A DNA stretch of 64,000 nucleotides from Erpobdella octoculata (taxonomy: Eukaryota; Annelida; Clitellata; Hirudinida; Erpobdellidae): positions 2,907,496-2,971,495 of the forward strand of contig OZ022241.1 in NCBI GenBank assembly GCA_963978895.1. The letters run 5' to 3'. The notes beneath the pieces were generated by a model. That model was not told the DNA's origin. It saw nothing but the letters and a program-made list of their open reading frames with translations, and searched no databases. Shown here piece after piece: positions 13,415-28,560 of this stretch. Position numbers and translations under genes: made by a program. Numbering within the stretch: the stretch's first letter is position 1; each line of letters begins with the position of its first letter.

Positions 13415-13633
13415 AATAGAATGTGGCCTACACAATCAATTATATGAAAATGTGTTTTTAAATTAATTTTCACACGAAGATAATAGATGGCCCTGTTAAA
13501 AAAAAATAAAATTCTATTGTCTATTGTTTTGTTTGGAGTACATTAAGTTAAAACACTTAAATCCAGCCCCAAAAGAAGAACCCCGACGCCGCATTGATCT
13601 AATAAATTTTTTTATATTTAATTAAAACTAACG

Positions 13634-13700
13634 GCGGTTTTCAGAGGTGTTTCTCTCTCGCTTCCGTTTCCTTCCCCGCTTCCTCTCTCGGTCGGAACGA
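13634..13700 (-). mobile_element. Decayed fragment of the CCCGGGCAACGCC-type repeat
   Basis: The words CAGAGGTGTTTCTCTCTCGC and CCGTTTCCTTCCCCGCTTCC resemble the sub-terminal sequence found just inside the hairpin at 35,818-35,870. The terminal hairpin itself is missing here. The assignment rests on similarity by eye. Confidence 0.45.
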
Positions 13701-13966
13701 CGGGATTCACCACAACCGTAGCAAACGGATTCAACAAGAGAAGTACTTCATTTGCCGGAACTAGTCTCCACTAGAGTCACTCGTCATCGTTCGCCATTTC
13801 TTCAGATGCCATCACAGTCACCTGACAAGTTTTGAGACCAGCGAGCATAAAATAATTTTGAGAAGTTTTCTTATTTTTTGAAATTTTCCTCTGGCTGTAC
13901 TTCCTTGAGTCTAATTCAGGTTGGCAGGCGCGTTTTTGTAGTCTGCTTAATTGATGTTGTGAACCA

Positions 13967-14072
13967 ATCCATCCATCCATCCATCCATCCATCCATCCAT
14001 CCATCCATCCATCCATCCATCCATCCATCCATCCATCCATCCATCCATCCATCCATCCATCCATCCATCCAT
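13967..14072. repeat. (CCAT)n microsatellite
   Basis: A pure tetranucleotide array of about 105 bp. Confidence 0.97.
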
Positions 14073-14579
14073 GTGAAAACTTAACAATTTAACAAGTATA
14101 AAAACCATAGTAGTACCTAGACAAATTATGAAAGAAAATATAGGTCTTTAAATCCGAAAACGACGATGACTATGATTATGATGATGATGAATATATCGAG
14201 CATACTGTTTATGCCAAAAGTTTTTATTTTTTCAGCGCTCCTGGCGTTACATCGTTCGACATTGAAGTGATAGATAATATCGTTCCTGCTGATGACTCAG
14301 CGATGAGCGAGTGAAATGGCGGGAGACGCGTGGTGCGTGGGGAATTTATTCAGTGGTCACGTGGATATCGGGGATGATGACGACGACGTTGTTGTTGTTG
14401 TTGTTGATGGTGATGGTGATCATGATGTTAATGATGATGATGATTATGATAATGATGAAGACCATGATCATGATCATGCTTAAAGATGATAAAATAGGAA
14501 AGTTTGTTTTTATGTTTATCATCAACATAGTTTTTGTTATCAATATTATCGTCCTCATTATCTCTTTCTCCATCATAAT

Positions 14580-14696
<117 letters not shown>

Positions 14697-14699
14697 CCA

Positions 14700-16165
14700 C
14701 CTCTTATAAATATCAGAATTAATCTCCGCCTGCATCATAATCATAGCCATCATTATCAAGTCAATATTTTTATTCCTCCGCTCAGGGTGTTGCAATATCA
14801 ATAATTGAAAGTCAAACAAATTTTCAAGAAATCGCTTATTTGCAGAAAACAAAACGAAAGCAAAAGTAAATTTACTAATTTACGCTGTTTGGACGACCCG
14901 GACCACCCCCTAGCCACGCAGGCGGGGGGGTCTTGTCAATAACCATCTAGTCTCGATTCAAACAACTTTTTTTCGTTTTTTTAGATTAAAAGTTTTATTT
15001 AACTATTTAAAAAGTACTGAATTTAAAATCGATTAATCCTCCAGACCTGTTGTCACATGATACATTCCATCGGCGACATGGGCGATTCCAATCAGGTCCC
15101 GCTCTCCCCGGGCAAGCTCGGCTCGTTCAGCCTTGTGCCATTCATCGTTAGAAGTGCCAATTACCTCGCGTCTTTTGACGGGAGAGTAGAGGGGGCCTGA
15201 TGGGGTAGTGGATGGGGCGGTGCGGTGATGGAGGATTTACTGGAGGAGACGAGAGTGGCGAAAGTGTTGACGTTCAGCAGCTATCCTAATTGATTAGATT
15301 TAAAGCTGTGAACGTTTCTTTTGACGGAAAAAATTATTGAACACAAAAAGAAATAATAATAATTATTTATTTATTATAACCTTATCGTGATGGCGGCTTG
15401 AAAATAAGCTGATGTTTCCGGAAACAAAGACAATAAACATAGACGACAAAATACTTCGGCGTTGTGAATGAGGAAGGTGCGCATGCGCATACAACAAGAA
15501 TGTTTTCTTCTTTTAAAGATAAAAATATTTTAGTAAGTTTTGAAAAAAAATGTTGTAGTGCACGCTAACCTCTTATAGTTGTAACGACTCAGACAGAATA
15601 CCACGTGATACTGAACCGTCATCTCTGATTGGTGGATTGTTTTTTAAGATATGCAGATTGTGCAGACGAAACAAAAGTACGACTGAATTTAAGATCATCT
15701 CACGAAATCATTCGAGAGAAAAAAATCTAAAATTGAGAAAAGGGATCGATCAGGGATGGGTTGGGAAAATCTGTGCAGATATCTATTGTAAGGTTTAGTT
15801 AGTCCATGGGGGGGGCGTGTGTCCGTGTGTAACATTCTTGTTTAAATTTATTTATTTATTTATTAATAAAGAGAATTTTTATGACGAATCTAGCTGTTTT
15901 TAAACACAATATTGTGGGCGTCTTCAAAATTCTTGTTTTTAAAGTGCTCGACATCTTAATTCTAGTCTGACGCAATAACATTGTTAACAACAACAGCCAC
16001 AATACTAACATCAAATTGATTACTTTTGTTTTTTTTTTGTTTATTAGGGTTTTTATTTATGGGATTTAAAAATGGGTTAAAAAAGAAGCAAATATTCAAT
16101 TTAACTGCCACACTGAAAATCAACACCCACAGCACTAACAACAACAATACCAACAACAACACCAG
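14700..16165. other. Gene-free unique sequence
   Basis: No gene, RNA gene or recognisable mobile element was seen in this stretch. Confidence 0.5.
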
Positions 16166-16168
16166 ACT

Positions 16169-16276
16169 CAACATCAACATCAACATCAACATCAACATCA
16201 ACATCAACATCAACATCAACATCAACATCAACATCAACATCAACATCAACACCAACATCAACATCAACATCAACAT
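16169..16276. repeat. (ACATCA)n hexamer array
   Basis: About 105 bp of a hexanucleotide repeat, with impure AAC/ACAACA triplets on both sides. Open frames (Asn-Ile or Val-Asp dipeptides) follow from the hexamer. Confidence 0.95.
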
Positions 16277-16904
16277 TAACAACAACAACATCAGCACCCA
16301 CAACACCCACAATACTAGCAACAACACACGCATCAACATCAACATTTACCACAACAACACTAAAAACAACTAAGAGATCCTCGAGGAATAAAAATCGACT
16401 ATTAATATTAAAATATTAACGTTAGCGAATGAAAGTAATGAAATATCTCTCACCTGCTCGACAAAATCTTTTCACTTGCCGCCGGCACTGTCATCAATTT
16501 TCGATGTAAACAGGACGCAATTTATTCTCAAATTCATTTATTTATATCTTCATTTATTTATGTATGTGCTTAATGTGATATCACATTTTTATTATTATAA
16601 TAATAAATATCTAGTCTTATTGTTGACAAAATTTGAGATATTTTTCATGGCCATTTTCTCCCAGCTTCTTCCGTCTGTTCACTCGTCCAGTGACGTCACG
16701 AAGTGCCACGCGATGAATTTTACGCAGTCGTCTCCAACTCGTAGGCAGTCAGTGCGTAGCGCTTGCCATCCCACGCATGCATGCTTGAGTGAATCGGTTG
16801 GCGCACGGACGAGCTATGGATGAATTAAAGCGCTGGATAGATTCTCTTAGATGTTTTACCGACTTAACTTTCGAATTCCGGGTAAATAACTTTTGTGCCT
16901 TTAT

Positions 16905-19418
16905 CTATATAAATATAAATATAAATATAAATATAAATATAAATATAAATATAAATATAAATATAAATATAAATATAAATATAAATATAAATATAAATAT
17001 AAATATAAATATAAATATAAATATAAATATAAATATAAATATAAATATAAATATAAATATAAATATAAATATAAATATAAATATAAATATAAATATAAAT
17101 ATAAATATAAATATAAATATAAATATAAATATAAATATAAATATAAATATAAATATAAATATAAATATAAATATAAATATAAATATAAATATAAATATAA
17201 ATATAAATATAAATATAAATATAAATATAAATATAAATATAAATATAAATATAAATATAAATATAAATATAAATATAAATATAAATATAAATATAAATAT
17301 AAATATAAATATAAATATAAATATAAATATAAATATAAATATAAATATAAATATAAATATAAATATAAATATAAATATAAATATAAATATAAATATAAAT
17401 ATAAATATAAATATAAATATAAATATAAATATAAATATAAATATAAATATAAATATAAATATAAATATAAATATAAATATAAATATAAATATAAATATAA
17501 ATATAAATATAAATATAAATATAAATATAAATATAAATATAAATATAAATATAAATATAAATATAAATATAAATATAAATATAAATATAAATATAAATAT
17601 AAATATAAATATAAATATAAATATAAATATAAATATAAATATAAATATAAATATAAATATAAATATAAATATAAATATAAATATAAATATAAATATAAAT
17701 ATAAATATAAATATAAATATAAATATAAATATAAATATAAATATAAATATAAATATAAATATAAATATAAATATAAATATAAATATAAATATAAATATAA
17801 ATATAAATATAAATATAAATATAAATATAAATATAAATATAAATATAAATATAAATATAAATATAAATATAAATATAAATATAAATATAAATATAAATAT
17901 AAATATAAATATAAATATAAATATAAATATAAATATAAATATAAATATAAATATAAATATAAATATAAATATAAATATAAATATAAATATAAATATAAAT
18001 ATAAATATAAATATAAATATAAATATAAATATAAATATAAATATAAATATAAATATAAATATAAATATAAATATAAATATAAATATAAATATAAATATAA
18101 ATATAAATATAAATATAAATATAAATATAAATATAAATATAAATATAAATATAAATATAAATATAAATATAAATATAAATATAAATATAAATATAAATAT
18201 AAATATAAATATAAATATAAATATAAATATAAATATAAATATAAATATAAATATAAATATAAATATAAATATAAATATAAATATAAATATAAATATAAAT
18301 ATAAATATAAATATAAATATAAATATAAATATAAATATAAATATAAATATAAATATAAATATAAATATAAATATAAATATAAATATAAATATAAATATAA
18401 ATATAAATATAAATATAAATATAAATATAAATATAAATATAAATATAAATATAAATATAAATATAAATATAAATATAAATATAAATATAAATATAAATAT
18501 AAATATAAATATAAATATAAATATAAATATAAATATAAATATAAATATAAATATAAATATAAATATAAATATAAATATAAATATAAATATAAATATAAAT
18601 ATAAATATAAATATAAATATAAATATAAATATAAATATAAATATAAATATAAATATAAATATAAATATAAATATAAATATAAATATAAATATAAATATAA
18701 ATATAAATATAAATATAAATATAAATATAAATATAAATATAAATATAAATATAAATATAAATATAAATATAAATATAAATATAAATATAAATATAAATAT
18801 AAATATAAATATAAATATAAATATAAATATAAATATAAATATAAATATAAATATAAATATAAATATAAATATAAATATAAATATAAATATAAATATAAAT
18901 ATAAATATAAATATAAATATAAATATAAATATAAATATAAATATAAATATAAATATAAATATAAATATAAATATAAATATAAATATAAATATAAATATAA
19001 ATATAAATATAAATATAAATATAAATATAAATATAAATATAAATATAAATATAAATATAAATATAAATATAAATATAAATATAAATATAAATATAAATAT
19101 AAATATAAATATAAATATAAATATAAATATAAATATAAATATAAATATAAATATAAATATAAATATAAATATAAATATAAATATAAATATAAATATAAAT
19201 ATAAATATAAATATAAATATAAATATAAATATAAATATAAATATAAATATAAATATAAATATAAATATAAATATAAATATAAATATAAATATAAATATAA
19301 ATATAAATATAAATATAAATATAAATATAAATATAAATATAAATATAAATATAAATATAAATATAAATATAAATATAAATATAAATATAAATATAAATAT
19401 AAATATAAATATAAATAT
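16905..19418. repeat. (ATAAAT)n hexanucleotide array, about 2.5 kb
   Basis: About 418 uninterrupted ATAAAT units. I see no variant unit across the whole block, apart from the partial units at the edges. The three very long ORFs that cross it (Ile-Asn, Tyr-Lys, Leu-Tyr dipeptides) exist because the hexamer has no stop in those frames. Upstream 16,440-16,904 and downstream 19,419-19,530 are unique sequence with no gene. Confidence 0.99.
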
Positions 19419-19533
19419 ACTCTACCGTACATGACTGTGCACGTGGTCCACGTCTTGAAAATGTCAGTCGAATGCAAATTCAATTCACTCGATCCGATGT
19501 TATTTATTTGTTTACTAACTGACAATATAAGTA

Positions 19534-19562
19534 ACTATCTGGGCTACCCGGCGTTGCTCGAG
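19534..19562 (-). mobile_element. Solo terminal hairpin of a Helitron-like repeat
   Basis: The reverse complement reads GAGCAACGCCGGGTAGCC followed by CAGATAG/T. This matches the terminal hairpin module seen intact at 35,787-35,815, with CTAG changed to ATAG. The rest of the element, to the right, is not recognisable. Confidence 0.5.
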
Positions 19563-19804
19563 TTTTTTCTGCTTTAATTACTTTCGTTTTTTTCCGAGAA
19601 ATTATTAAATAAAGAGACAGTTTTGTTTTTTAATTGCTGAAAACTTTATCTTCATTAAAAACTACCTTTAGCGGTTTTTATGTGAATCTTAAACACACGA
19701 ACACAAATTGTCATATATACATAGAGATTAAGAAAAAATATTGTTTCGATGCTGGAAAGTCATGCCTTTTTCGGGGGTAAACCTGAATTTTAACCTCAGT
19801 AGCC

Positions 19805-20016
19805 CAGAGGTGGACATTAGTCTATTTTTAGAAACCCAACTTATTCAACCCATGCCAGCCCAACACACTTGAAACGTTAAATTTCCCAATCCAGCCCACT
19901 AAAAAAATTTATTTAAAAAATGCTTTAATTTAAATTCAATCCGATCAACGCATGTTTCAAAGAAACTGTACCAAACTCAACCCGATTCAACTCAGCCCAT
20001 CACATGTCCACCACTA
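19805..20016. mobile_element. hAT-like MITE, 212 bp
   Basis: Terminal inverted repeats: the left end is CAGAGGTGGACATTAG, and the right end, reverse-complemented, is TAGTGGTGGACATGTG. Flanking 8-mers CAGTAGCC (19,797-19,804) and CATTAGCC (20,017-20,024) differ by one base, as expected for an aged 8-bp target duplication. No transposase is present. Confidence 0.65.
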
Positions 20017-20802
20017 CATTAGCCGCACTTAGCCAGTTGGAGAAGTTTCTGAGATGTTGTTGAGGAAAGGACGTCCAATAAAAAATTTTATTGAATTAAA
20101 AAACTTGTTAAAAGAGTCGGGTAAACATTTTACTCCTCAATCAGCAAATTTCTATTTTATCTATTTCGTTTGCGACTGAAGTTTGTGGCGTAGAAGTGCT
20201 CAACATGAATTGAAGAAAACAACAATTAGTATTTTAGTTCAAATTCAGCTCTCCAATTACATCTATTATGATTGTCTATCAAAAAATCGAAACAAAAAAG
20301 ACAAATTTTTATGCGAACTCGGCTTCGTCTACGCCATCTTGACGGATCTCAAATCGAAATAAAATCAGGTGCACAGCAGACAGAAATTCGGTCTCAGCCT
20401 CTAAGGGGAAGAAAAACTACCTTAATTCCATGAGAAACGGATTGGTTATTGAGTTGCAAAACCTCCTGAACTCAATTTGTACGGCGCACACATACAAATG
20501 AATGCACACAAACGCACGCACTCGGGCACACTTGCACAGACACACCCCTGAATTTCATATTCTTCTCGACGCAGTCAGCCGATGGGAAGGGTAGGTCGCA
20601 TGGAAAGAGAAGAATGGAGAAGAAAGGAGCTGGATAATACAATGAAAGAAAAGCAGATAACATTGTAAAGAAAGGTGAAAGTGGAAGGAAACGGAGTAAA
20701 AAAAACTTTTAGAAAATAAGAAAAAAAAGATAGAAAACAAGGCAAAACTTTAGCGAAATGTGAACAAAGGAAGAACGTTGTATGGGAAAATACGACAACC
20801 AT

Positions 20803-22077
<1,275 letters not shown>

Positions 22078-25000
22078 ATGCAAAGGGGAGTAAAACATAT
22101 TTCAAAAAAAATATTATGTATAAGTAGTTTTTGCTCTATTTTGTTCCTGTATTTGTTGCCAATTGACGCATCTTCCACTGTTGATGAACACCCTTCTTCT
22201 GCTTCTGGCAGCCACCCACCAGCAGATGGAGAAATCGAAAAATCTTGGCCGACGTGGGATCCCAACGGATACATTCTTTTCTGTCTATGCATGGGTAGGT
22301 AAAATAGAGTTTTCCTAGAGTTGTTGAAATTTATTAGTTTTCAAAAGTGTTTTTGTAATAATACCATTCTATTTTATAGGTAGAGTTGGGAATCAGATTG
22401 AACATCTTCTTGGTGGAATGGCTTTTGCTAAATCTATCAACAGAACTTTAATTCTGCCACCTTTCAGAACTTATGTTGGTAGTAATGTTGGTAATTTTGA
22501 TTAGTTTTTATGTGAAAGCATTTATAAGCATGCTGTTATTATGTTATTATTTATATGTTATATAATTCTTTGAACAAGGTAATAATAAGAATTTAAATGA
22601 GCAAAAATTGATAATCTCCTAGCATAACGTCTTGAGTCGATTTCAATTGAAAGTAACTACCCATTTGGCTGAATATTTTGAGAATATAAACAGTAGTCAG
22701 GTTTTGGGCTCTCATCCTGTTGTGTGAGGTACAGGCACATACACAAATTAATTGATAGAAACATAAGTTAACTATGGACTCTTTACTAGGAAATCCGTTT
22801 ATAATTACTCAGAATAATGTTTTATTTATAAGCTTTACTATTTATTTTTGTTAACCAGAGAAATGTACCATTCAATGAGTGGTTTCAATTTGAGCCAATG
22901 AAAGACTTTCACAGAGTCATTCTAGCCGAGGACTTTATGGTAACCTTGGCAGACCAGCACTGGCCTCCCGGAAATCGACTGGGATTTTGTTACGGATGGA
23001 AGGAAGATGAGAAAATTGATTGCAAAATGAAAGAAGGTATTATTTGCATCACTTAGATGTCTTAGATAGTAAATACAAATTAATTCAATTTCTACAAATA
23101 ATATTTTAAAGAATTTTTTTTTTAATTTTTCAACTTATTACTCAATTAAATATTTCTAATAGGTCAAAGATATGTTTATATAGGTTTTTAAAGATATTTT
23201 GAATGTGTTACTACTTGTTTGCAGGCAATCCGTTTGGTCCATTTTGGGACGGCCTAAATGTGGACTTTGACGGGAACATATTTTATCAACTTTCATACTC
23301 TCACGAAATACACAGATGGAATGAAATGTTAGTTTGCATACTCAATTTTCTATTTAGTTACAGATTTTCTTTCTTTTTTTTTCAATCATGGTATTTATTG
23401 ACTTAAATAGTTTTACTTCACTAAAGTGCCGTTTAGCTGCTTTGTCTCATTATTTTTGTTTTTATTTATTATTTATGTTGTTTTTTATTGCTGTAATAAA
23501 TAGAATTAAACAAATCCAGGTACCCTCCAAGTCAGTACCCTGTCATTGCTATGAAGGGGGCACCAGCATCATTCCCTATGGACCCTGATAATTGGGAACT
23601 CCAGAAATATCTAGTCTTTTCCGATGAAATTGAACGCGAAGCTGATAAATACATAAACGAACATTTCCCTAATAAGCCATTTATCGGCATCCATCTTCGG
23701 AATGGCCTCGACTGGGTTGGTTTTAGTTATGAGAGTTATAATAATAATGATAATTGATAGGTCAGGGCCACCGAGAGGGTGCAAGACGGGGGGCTCGGAT
23801 CTGAAGGAATTCAGAAAAATTTCAGCAGGAGAAAGTTTAGAAGTTCAGAGGTGTTTATGACTACTCCACCGGTCATCAGCTATTTTAGAAAGAAAAGGTT
23901 GGGAATTTGACGAAGAAAAGTTTTTGAACGGGGTCCTGGTTAAATTTTTTTTTCTGGCCCTGTTGATGGTGATGACAACGGTTGTGGTGCATTTTCGACC
24001 AACCGATGATTACCTATCAACTGGGATAAGTTTAATAAACAAGCTTCTTCTAGACTATTAAGTTTTAGAGATTTATTTGTGTAGTATCATTGTACAGCCT
24101 CTCAGGTACTATTATCTCTTGGTGTTTCGTATTATTATTATTATTATTATTGATAATGCAACATATGTCAATCGAATTACATTCGTAGCTGCTCTCATCA
24201 ACAACTTTTCTCTACGAATAAATGAAAACTTTTTAATAAAATAACGACACGGCAGGAAAAAGCTTGCGACAGGATAGATGGCATGTCCAACTACATGGCA
24301 TCTCCGCAGTGCCTTCACGGAACAGGCAAGGTCGTTACTAAGAACATGTGCTTGCCGTCCAAGAAGGAAGTCCTTAGGTGAGTTTGGCATGCAGAGGCTC
24401 TGCTTATATGGTATCATTTTAGGTTTCATTTAGACTGTGGTTTCAGTGGAGTCGTCTTGTACCATAGATGAAGCTGAATATCGGAAATATTTAAAAACGA
24501 AATTGCAGCGCAATAATTTTGAAACTTTTTTCAAAAATTTAAGAATTGTTTTTACAAGTTTCATTTTCCATATTTAATTTAGTTTTTAATTTGTAATCCT
24601 CAAGAATATTAATGTAGTTATCTTTCATGTGAGTACAGGATAGCAAAGAACCTCGTAGTGACCCATAGAATCAAGGTCATTTTTGTGGCCACTGACAAGA
24701 ATCCGATGATCGAAGAACTCAAAAGTCACCTTAGCAACCAAAAGGTTCATATAATGCTTTTTAAATTATATATTTGATTAAATAATTTATTTATTAATTA
24801 TTTTATTATATTGCTCGAAATATTTTTATATCACGATCGGTCATATTAAAATATTTGTCGTATATATACTCGTGTGTGAGTCGAGAAATTTAGGTCTACA
24901 GATTTATTCTAGAATATGTGACTGATTTATCTGCTAGTCAGTGAGCTTCATGCAATTTTTAACATCAAATTCATCTCATAGTGGAGTTATAGGTACCTAA

Positions 25001-25792
25001 AAATCTTAACTCAAATTTTACAAATTGTATAACAAAACTTAAATTTATATTATTTATTATGATTATTTATAAATATTTGTTTTGATGTTGTTAGATTTTT
25101 TAGCTTTCTTTTAGCAAAACTCGTAACATGCATCTCGCACAAGCAGATGTGGATTGGTTTTGAATAAGACAAAATTTTGCAGGATTTTAATGATATTTTG
25201 TTTCTTATTTTCAAAATAAATTAAAGAATTTTTTTACCTTTATATGATTTTCTGTATTCTGTATTATGCCTGTTTGTTATCTATAATTCTATCAACATGT
25301 TATTGGTTATCGGTTGGATGGATCTAGGATATGCCAATGTGAACTGGGACACAATTTTAGAATTAAGATAATTTTACTAACTTTCTAAGTTTTATTCTTG
25401 ACTTATCATTAAGTCATAACAAAATTTCTCTTGACTTATTGGCAAAATGGACTCATACACCAGTATAAATCCAGTATATAGCTATTCTGCCTTATTTTTC
25501 TCTGTAAAATACCTTTCAAATTTTGTCTAATAACTTGATTAGATCAAAAGATCATAAGAGTTGAATGGCTTGCTCTCGTGAATTTTTTTATACTGTCGCT
25601 GATCATCTATTCACCATTTTGGAAATGCAGGTTGAAGTTTACCACGCTGACCCTTGGCTCCCATTGGTCGATTGGTCCATACTCCTCAGGTCCGAGCACT
25701 TCGTGGGCAACTGCGTGTCTTCGTTTACCTCGTTCGTCAAACGGGCTCGAGATGTTCGCAAGAAACCATCTTTATTTTGGGGTTTTAGTTAA
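22078..25792 (+). CDS. POFUT1: GDP-fucose protein O-fucosyltransferase 1
   Basis: Eight exons: 22078-22294, 22380-22474, 22859-23036, 23225-23327, 23520-23715, 24256-24377, 24639-24744, 25631-25792. Phases agree throughout, giving 392 aa against 388 in human. By family knowledge, it transfers O-fucose from GDP-fucose to EGF repeats, including those of Notch, in the ER lumen. The start at 22,078 gives a hydrophobic signal peptide (residues about 12-32); an in-frame TTG upstream is not used. Family blocks visible are [41 protein letters not shown], the donor-site block IHLRNGLDW with Arg at about residue 258, YMASPQC, FVATD, and [15 protein letters not shown]. The protein ends at LFWGFS, without the KDEL-like tail usual in the family. 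A GT within the last codons (TTTTGGG/GTTTTA) could splice to a further exon that I could not find. Intron 5 carries a MITE. The gene converges on the BTB gene. Confidence 0.95.
23763..23962. mobile_element. MITE-like insertion in POFUT1 intron 5
   Basis: A 200-bp segment bounded by CAGGGCCA and its complement TGGCCCTG. Outside flanks TTGATAGGT and TTGATGGT are similar but need a one-base gap to align, so the target duplication is imperfect. hAT is likely from the CAG...CTG ends. It lies between exons 5 and 6 and does not touch splice sites. Confidence 0.5.
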
Positions 25793-26538
25793 TTTTCTTT
25801 CTCCAGTAATTTGTGAACATTGTTTGCCTAAGTCATTTATGGGTTTGATTCTGTTTTGATACTACATCTGGCGGAGATATTTTTCTTCTAACTAAGTTGA
25901 GTTGCTACGATCGATATTACGCCTGCTTGGTGAGGTTGACAGACAGCTGCATATTATTCATTCATTCATTCTGCTGAATCTTTAATATAAGGGGTGATGC
26001 ATTGTTCCATGTTGTGTTTTATTTATTGTTTTTGTTCAGCATATCTATGTTTAAAATTATTTTTTATAAAGAATATTTGAATATAAAATCAGCTTGGGTT
26101 TTTTGACTGCCTAATTATGTTAACTGACTATTTAATGATGTAATCCAGGTATTTGCTATCAAGTTCAGGTGTTTGTGTTTTGCATTAGAGTTATATTTGC
26201 ATCGAGAATTAAAGTGACCATGTATCCTTAGATAATATTTCTGAACAATTTTTTGCTTTTTTACTTGCAAAGGCATTATGTGTGGGGTAGCAACTATGGC
26301 AGTTCTTTAAGGAATCTTTCGTACACCCACCAATGACATTGGCGGTAGTTTAACCTTTGAGCTGCAGGTGAAGGTCGCGATGGCATATCCCTATAGGCTA
26401 CGGCTAAAGGCTAAATTTAAGTTTTCAAGTTATATTTATGTGATTAAAAGCAAATTTGTGTACGAGTAAGTTTATTTCTTTTTTTAAAAATTATATTATT
26501 TTCTATTAAATTAATACATATTATTTAATAACGCAATA
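25793..26538. other. Convergent intergenic region POFUT1 / BTB gene
   Basis: Both 3' UTRs should lie here. ATTAAA at about 26,210 could serve POFUT1. TTTATT at 26,471-26,476 is AATAAA on the minus strand, 63 bp beyond the BTB gene stop. No further gene was seen. Confidence 0.5.
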
Positions 26539-28560
26539 TTATATTCGGATATAATACAAGTGCGCTATAGTCGAATAACACTTGGGGTTGTTCGGCGGTA
26601 GGACGTTTATAATGTCGTCGGTAACCTTGGCGACGATGACGTGGTCGTTCGACGTCTGCTGATCGTCATTGTTCGTTTTGCTGACTTCCTCGTTGCTGAG
26701 CTTGTAAGTAGCGACGATTTCGTACTTTATCATTTTATCCAGTTTGATGTACTTCCGGAAGGTGAGCTTCTGCGGGGAGAAGACCATCGGACGGATGTAC
26801 CCCTCGCCGCGCCCGAGTACAGTCTTGCCGTTGTCCGTACAGCGGTTCAGTTCGAACTCTACTTTGTTGAAGTTCTTTCTTTTATAGACGGCCAGAGCTT
26901 TCATGTAGACGGCAGTGCTGGGCACGAATTGGATCTCGTCGAGTCCTTTTTTGTGTACGGTGTCTATGCCCATGACGATGCTGGTCCTGTCTATGCAGTT
27001 TTCGCGAAACGGCTCTCTGGGTGTCATGGTGAACCCCATGTCCTTGAAGGACGTTTTACGAACCGTTGAAGACCTGATGAACTGGATTTCTTTATCTTTA
27101 AGGATCGGCACTATCTTCATTGCTTCGCAGAAATCCTTCTTCGACATGGCCAAGAAGCGAATGTTCCTCAGTATCCTGTGCCCCATTATTTCTCTGATGC
27201 TCGGCAGATCGGACATCGTCAGCTTGTAGTCGTCGATGGTTTTCTTTTCCACTGTTCTTATGTCCTTCAGTTTCTCCTGTCGACATATCGCCCAGCGACA
27301 GCAGGCTAGATACATCTCCAGTTCGCTCGTTCTTAGCTTCTCCAGCCCGCTTAGTTTCTCGACTGCGAACTTGGGCAGTTCGAGAAAAGACTCGCTAGTC
27401 AGGACCGACATCGTGTTCTCTCTGAAGAAGAGCAGCAGGCGGTCCTCGAACTCCTTGTCGTATCGGAAGAGCGTGTGGTCGATGAGGCTGCAGAAGTTGT
27501 CGGCGTCGATACTGGTCTCCAGGAGATCGTAGCATTTGTCCTTCAGCTCGTTTATCATGTACTTTTTGGCCAGATAGAGTAGTGACAGGACGTTGTTTCC
27601 GTCTATTGTAATCGGCTTCTTGTAGATGAATCTGTTAGTGAGCGGAAAGAAAAATATTACGAAATTTAATTCGTGTTTACGATCCTGGACTGCAACAAAA
27701 ACAAATGATTGTCTTTGCCCGACATAATGTCCACTGTGGACTTGCGGACAAAGTTGTTTAACGTTGAAGTCTGACGTTATACAGACTCTGCTGCTTACAT
27801 AGTATGGCTTTGATTTTTTCTTAACCTAAATGTACCTATTCTGTTTGGACAGTGACATCTCCTCCGTTCGCATTTTCGAATCTGTTGATTTGTCATCTGC
27901 CATCTAGACAACAGCTGGAAAAAATTTAATTTCGTGAGTATGTCACCGCAAAGCCAATTTTTGCTACTCCTTTTTGCAGGCTATTTCGATGTGTTATTTT
28001 ATTGACAAATGTCATTGTCAGGTGATGCCTCTATGAAACGCTGAACAACTTGGCTTTTATTTAACTTTGCAACTATATAGGATTATTTCATAATTTGTGG
28101 TATTTTAATTTTAATAAAAAATACGTTCTTATAGCTCTTTCCACTCATAAAAAATAAAATTAAAAACCGCAAACTAAAAAGTATGATATTTATTCGTGAT
28201 CGAATTTACTCACTTGAGGAATTCGTTGAACGCAACGGGGTCTACGTCGTCCAGTTTTACCGAAAATGATTTTTTATGCTTCTGATCACCTTGTATTGGA
28301 CTGCGGAACATCGCTTGAAAGACCTCGCTGGACTTGGCCAGTATGGATCTATGCGCCTCAAACCTTATAGTTCTTAGGCCATTTGCAATGTCAAAGGCCA
28401 CATCAGTATCGGCCGATTGAGCGTGCAAGAAGGCGTTCATCTTCATGAGACCAAAGATGGACGAGAGTTTATCTGATTTGAGAACTTTAGAAGGTTTTGT
28501 CTTGACATCTCCTAGCGGTAATGCCGTCTTGGAGTGTTCCGTCAAAATAAGCTGTGCCAT
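26539..28560 (-). CDS. BTB-BACK domain protein, BTBD1/2/3/6-like
   Basis: Two exons, 28560-28214 and 27631-26539. Exon 1 ends at an AA/GTGAGT donor and exon 2 opens after CTAACAG; joining them keeps the frame (480 codons, 479 aa). Exon 1 holds the first part of a BTB/POZ domain (DTDVAFDIANG, FEAHRSILAKSSEVFQAMF), which exon 2 continues (FIYKKPITIDGNNVLSLLYL, AKKYMINELKDKCYDLLE). A BACK region with SLEXX-type helices follows (residues about 150-290), with ELEMYLACCRWAICRQEKL matching the BACK block of BTBD proteins. The C-terminal about 170 residues (from CIDRTSIVMGID, with NRCTDNGKTVLGRGEGYI) look like a diverged PHR domain. Such proteins are usually Cullin-3 substrate adaptors; that role here is inferred. 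It could be any BTBD1/2/3/6 relative, and the PHR call is the weaker part. The coding DNA is clearly more GC-rich than its surroundings. Confidence 0.85.

Noticed and set aside
16789..19577. Three overlapping ORFs of 874-894 codons
   Set aside because: They consist of Ile-Asn, Tyr-Lys or Leu-Tyr dipeptides from the ATAAAT array, which has no stop in those frames. There is no independent coding signal.
26641..27532. Long plus-strand ORFs opposite the BTB gene
   Set aside because: They are antisense shadows of the BTB gene exon 2, whose minus-strand frame contains recognisable BTB and BACK blocks.
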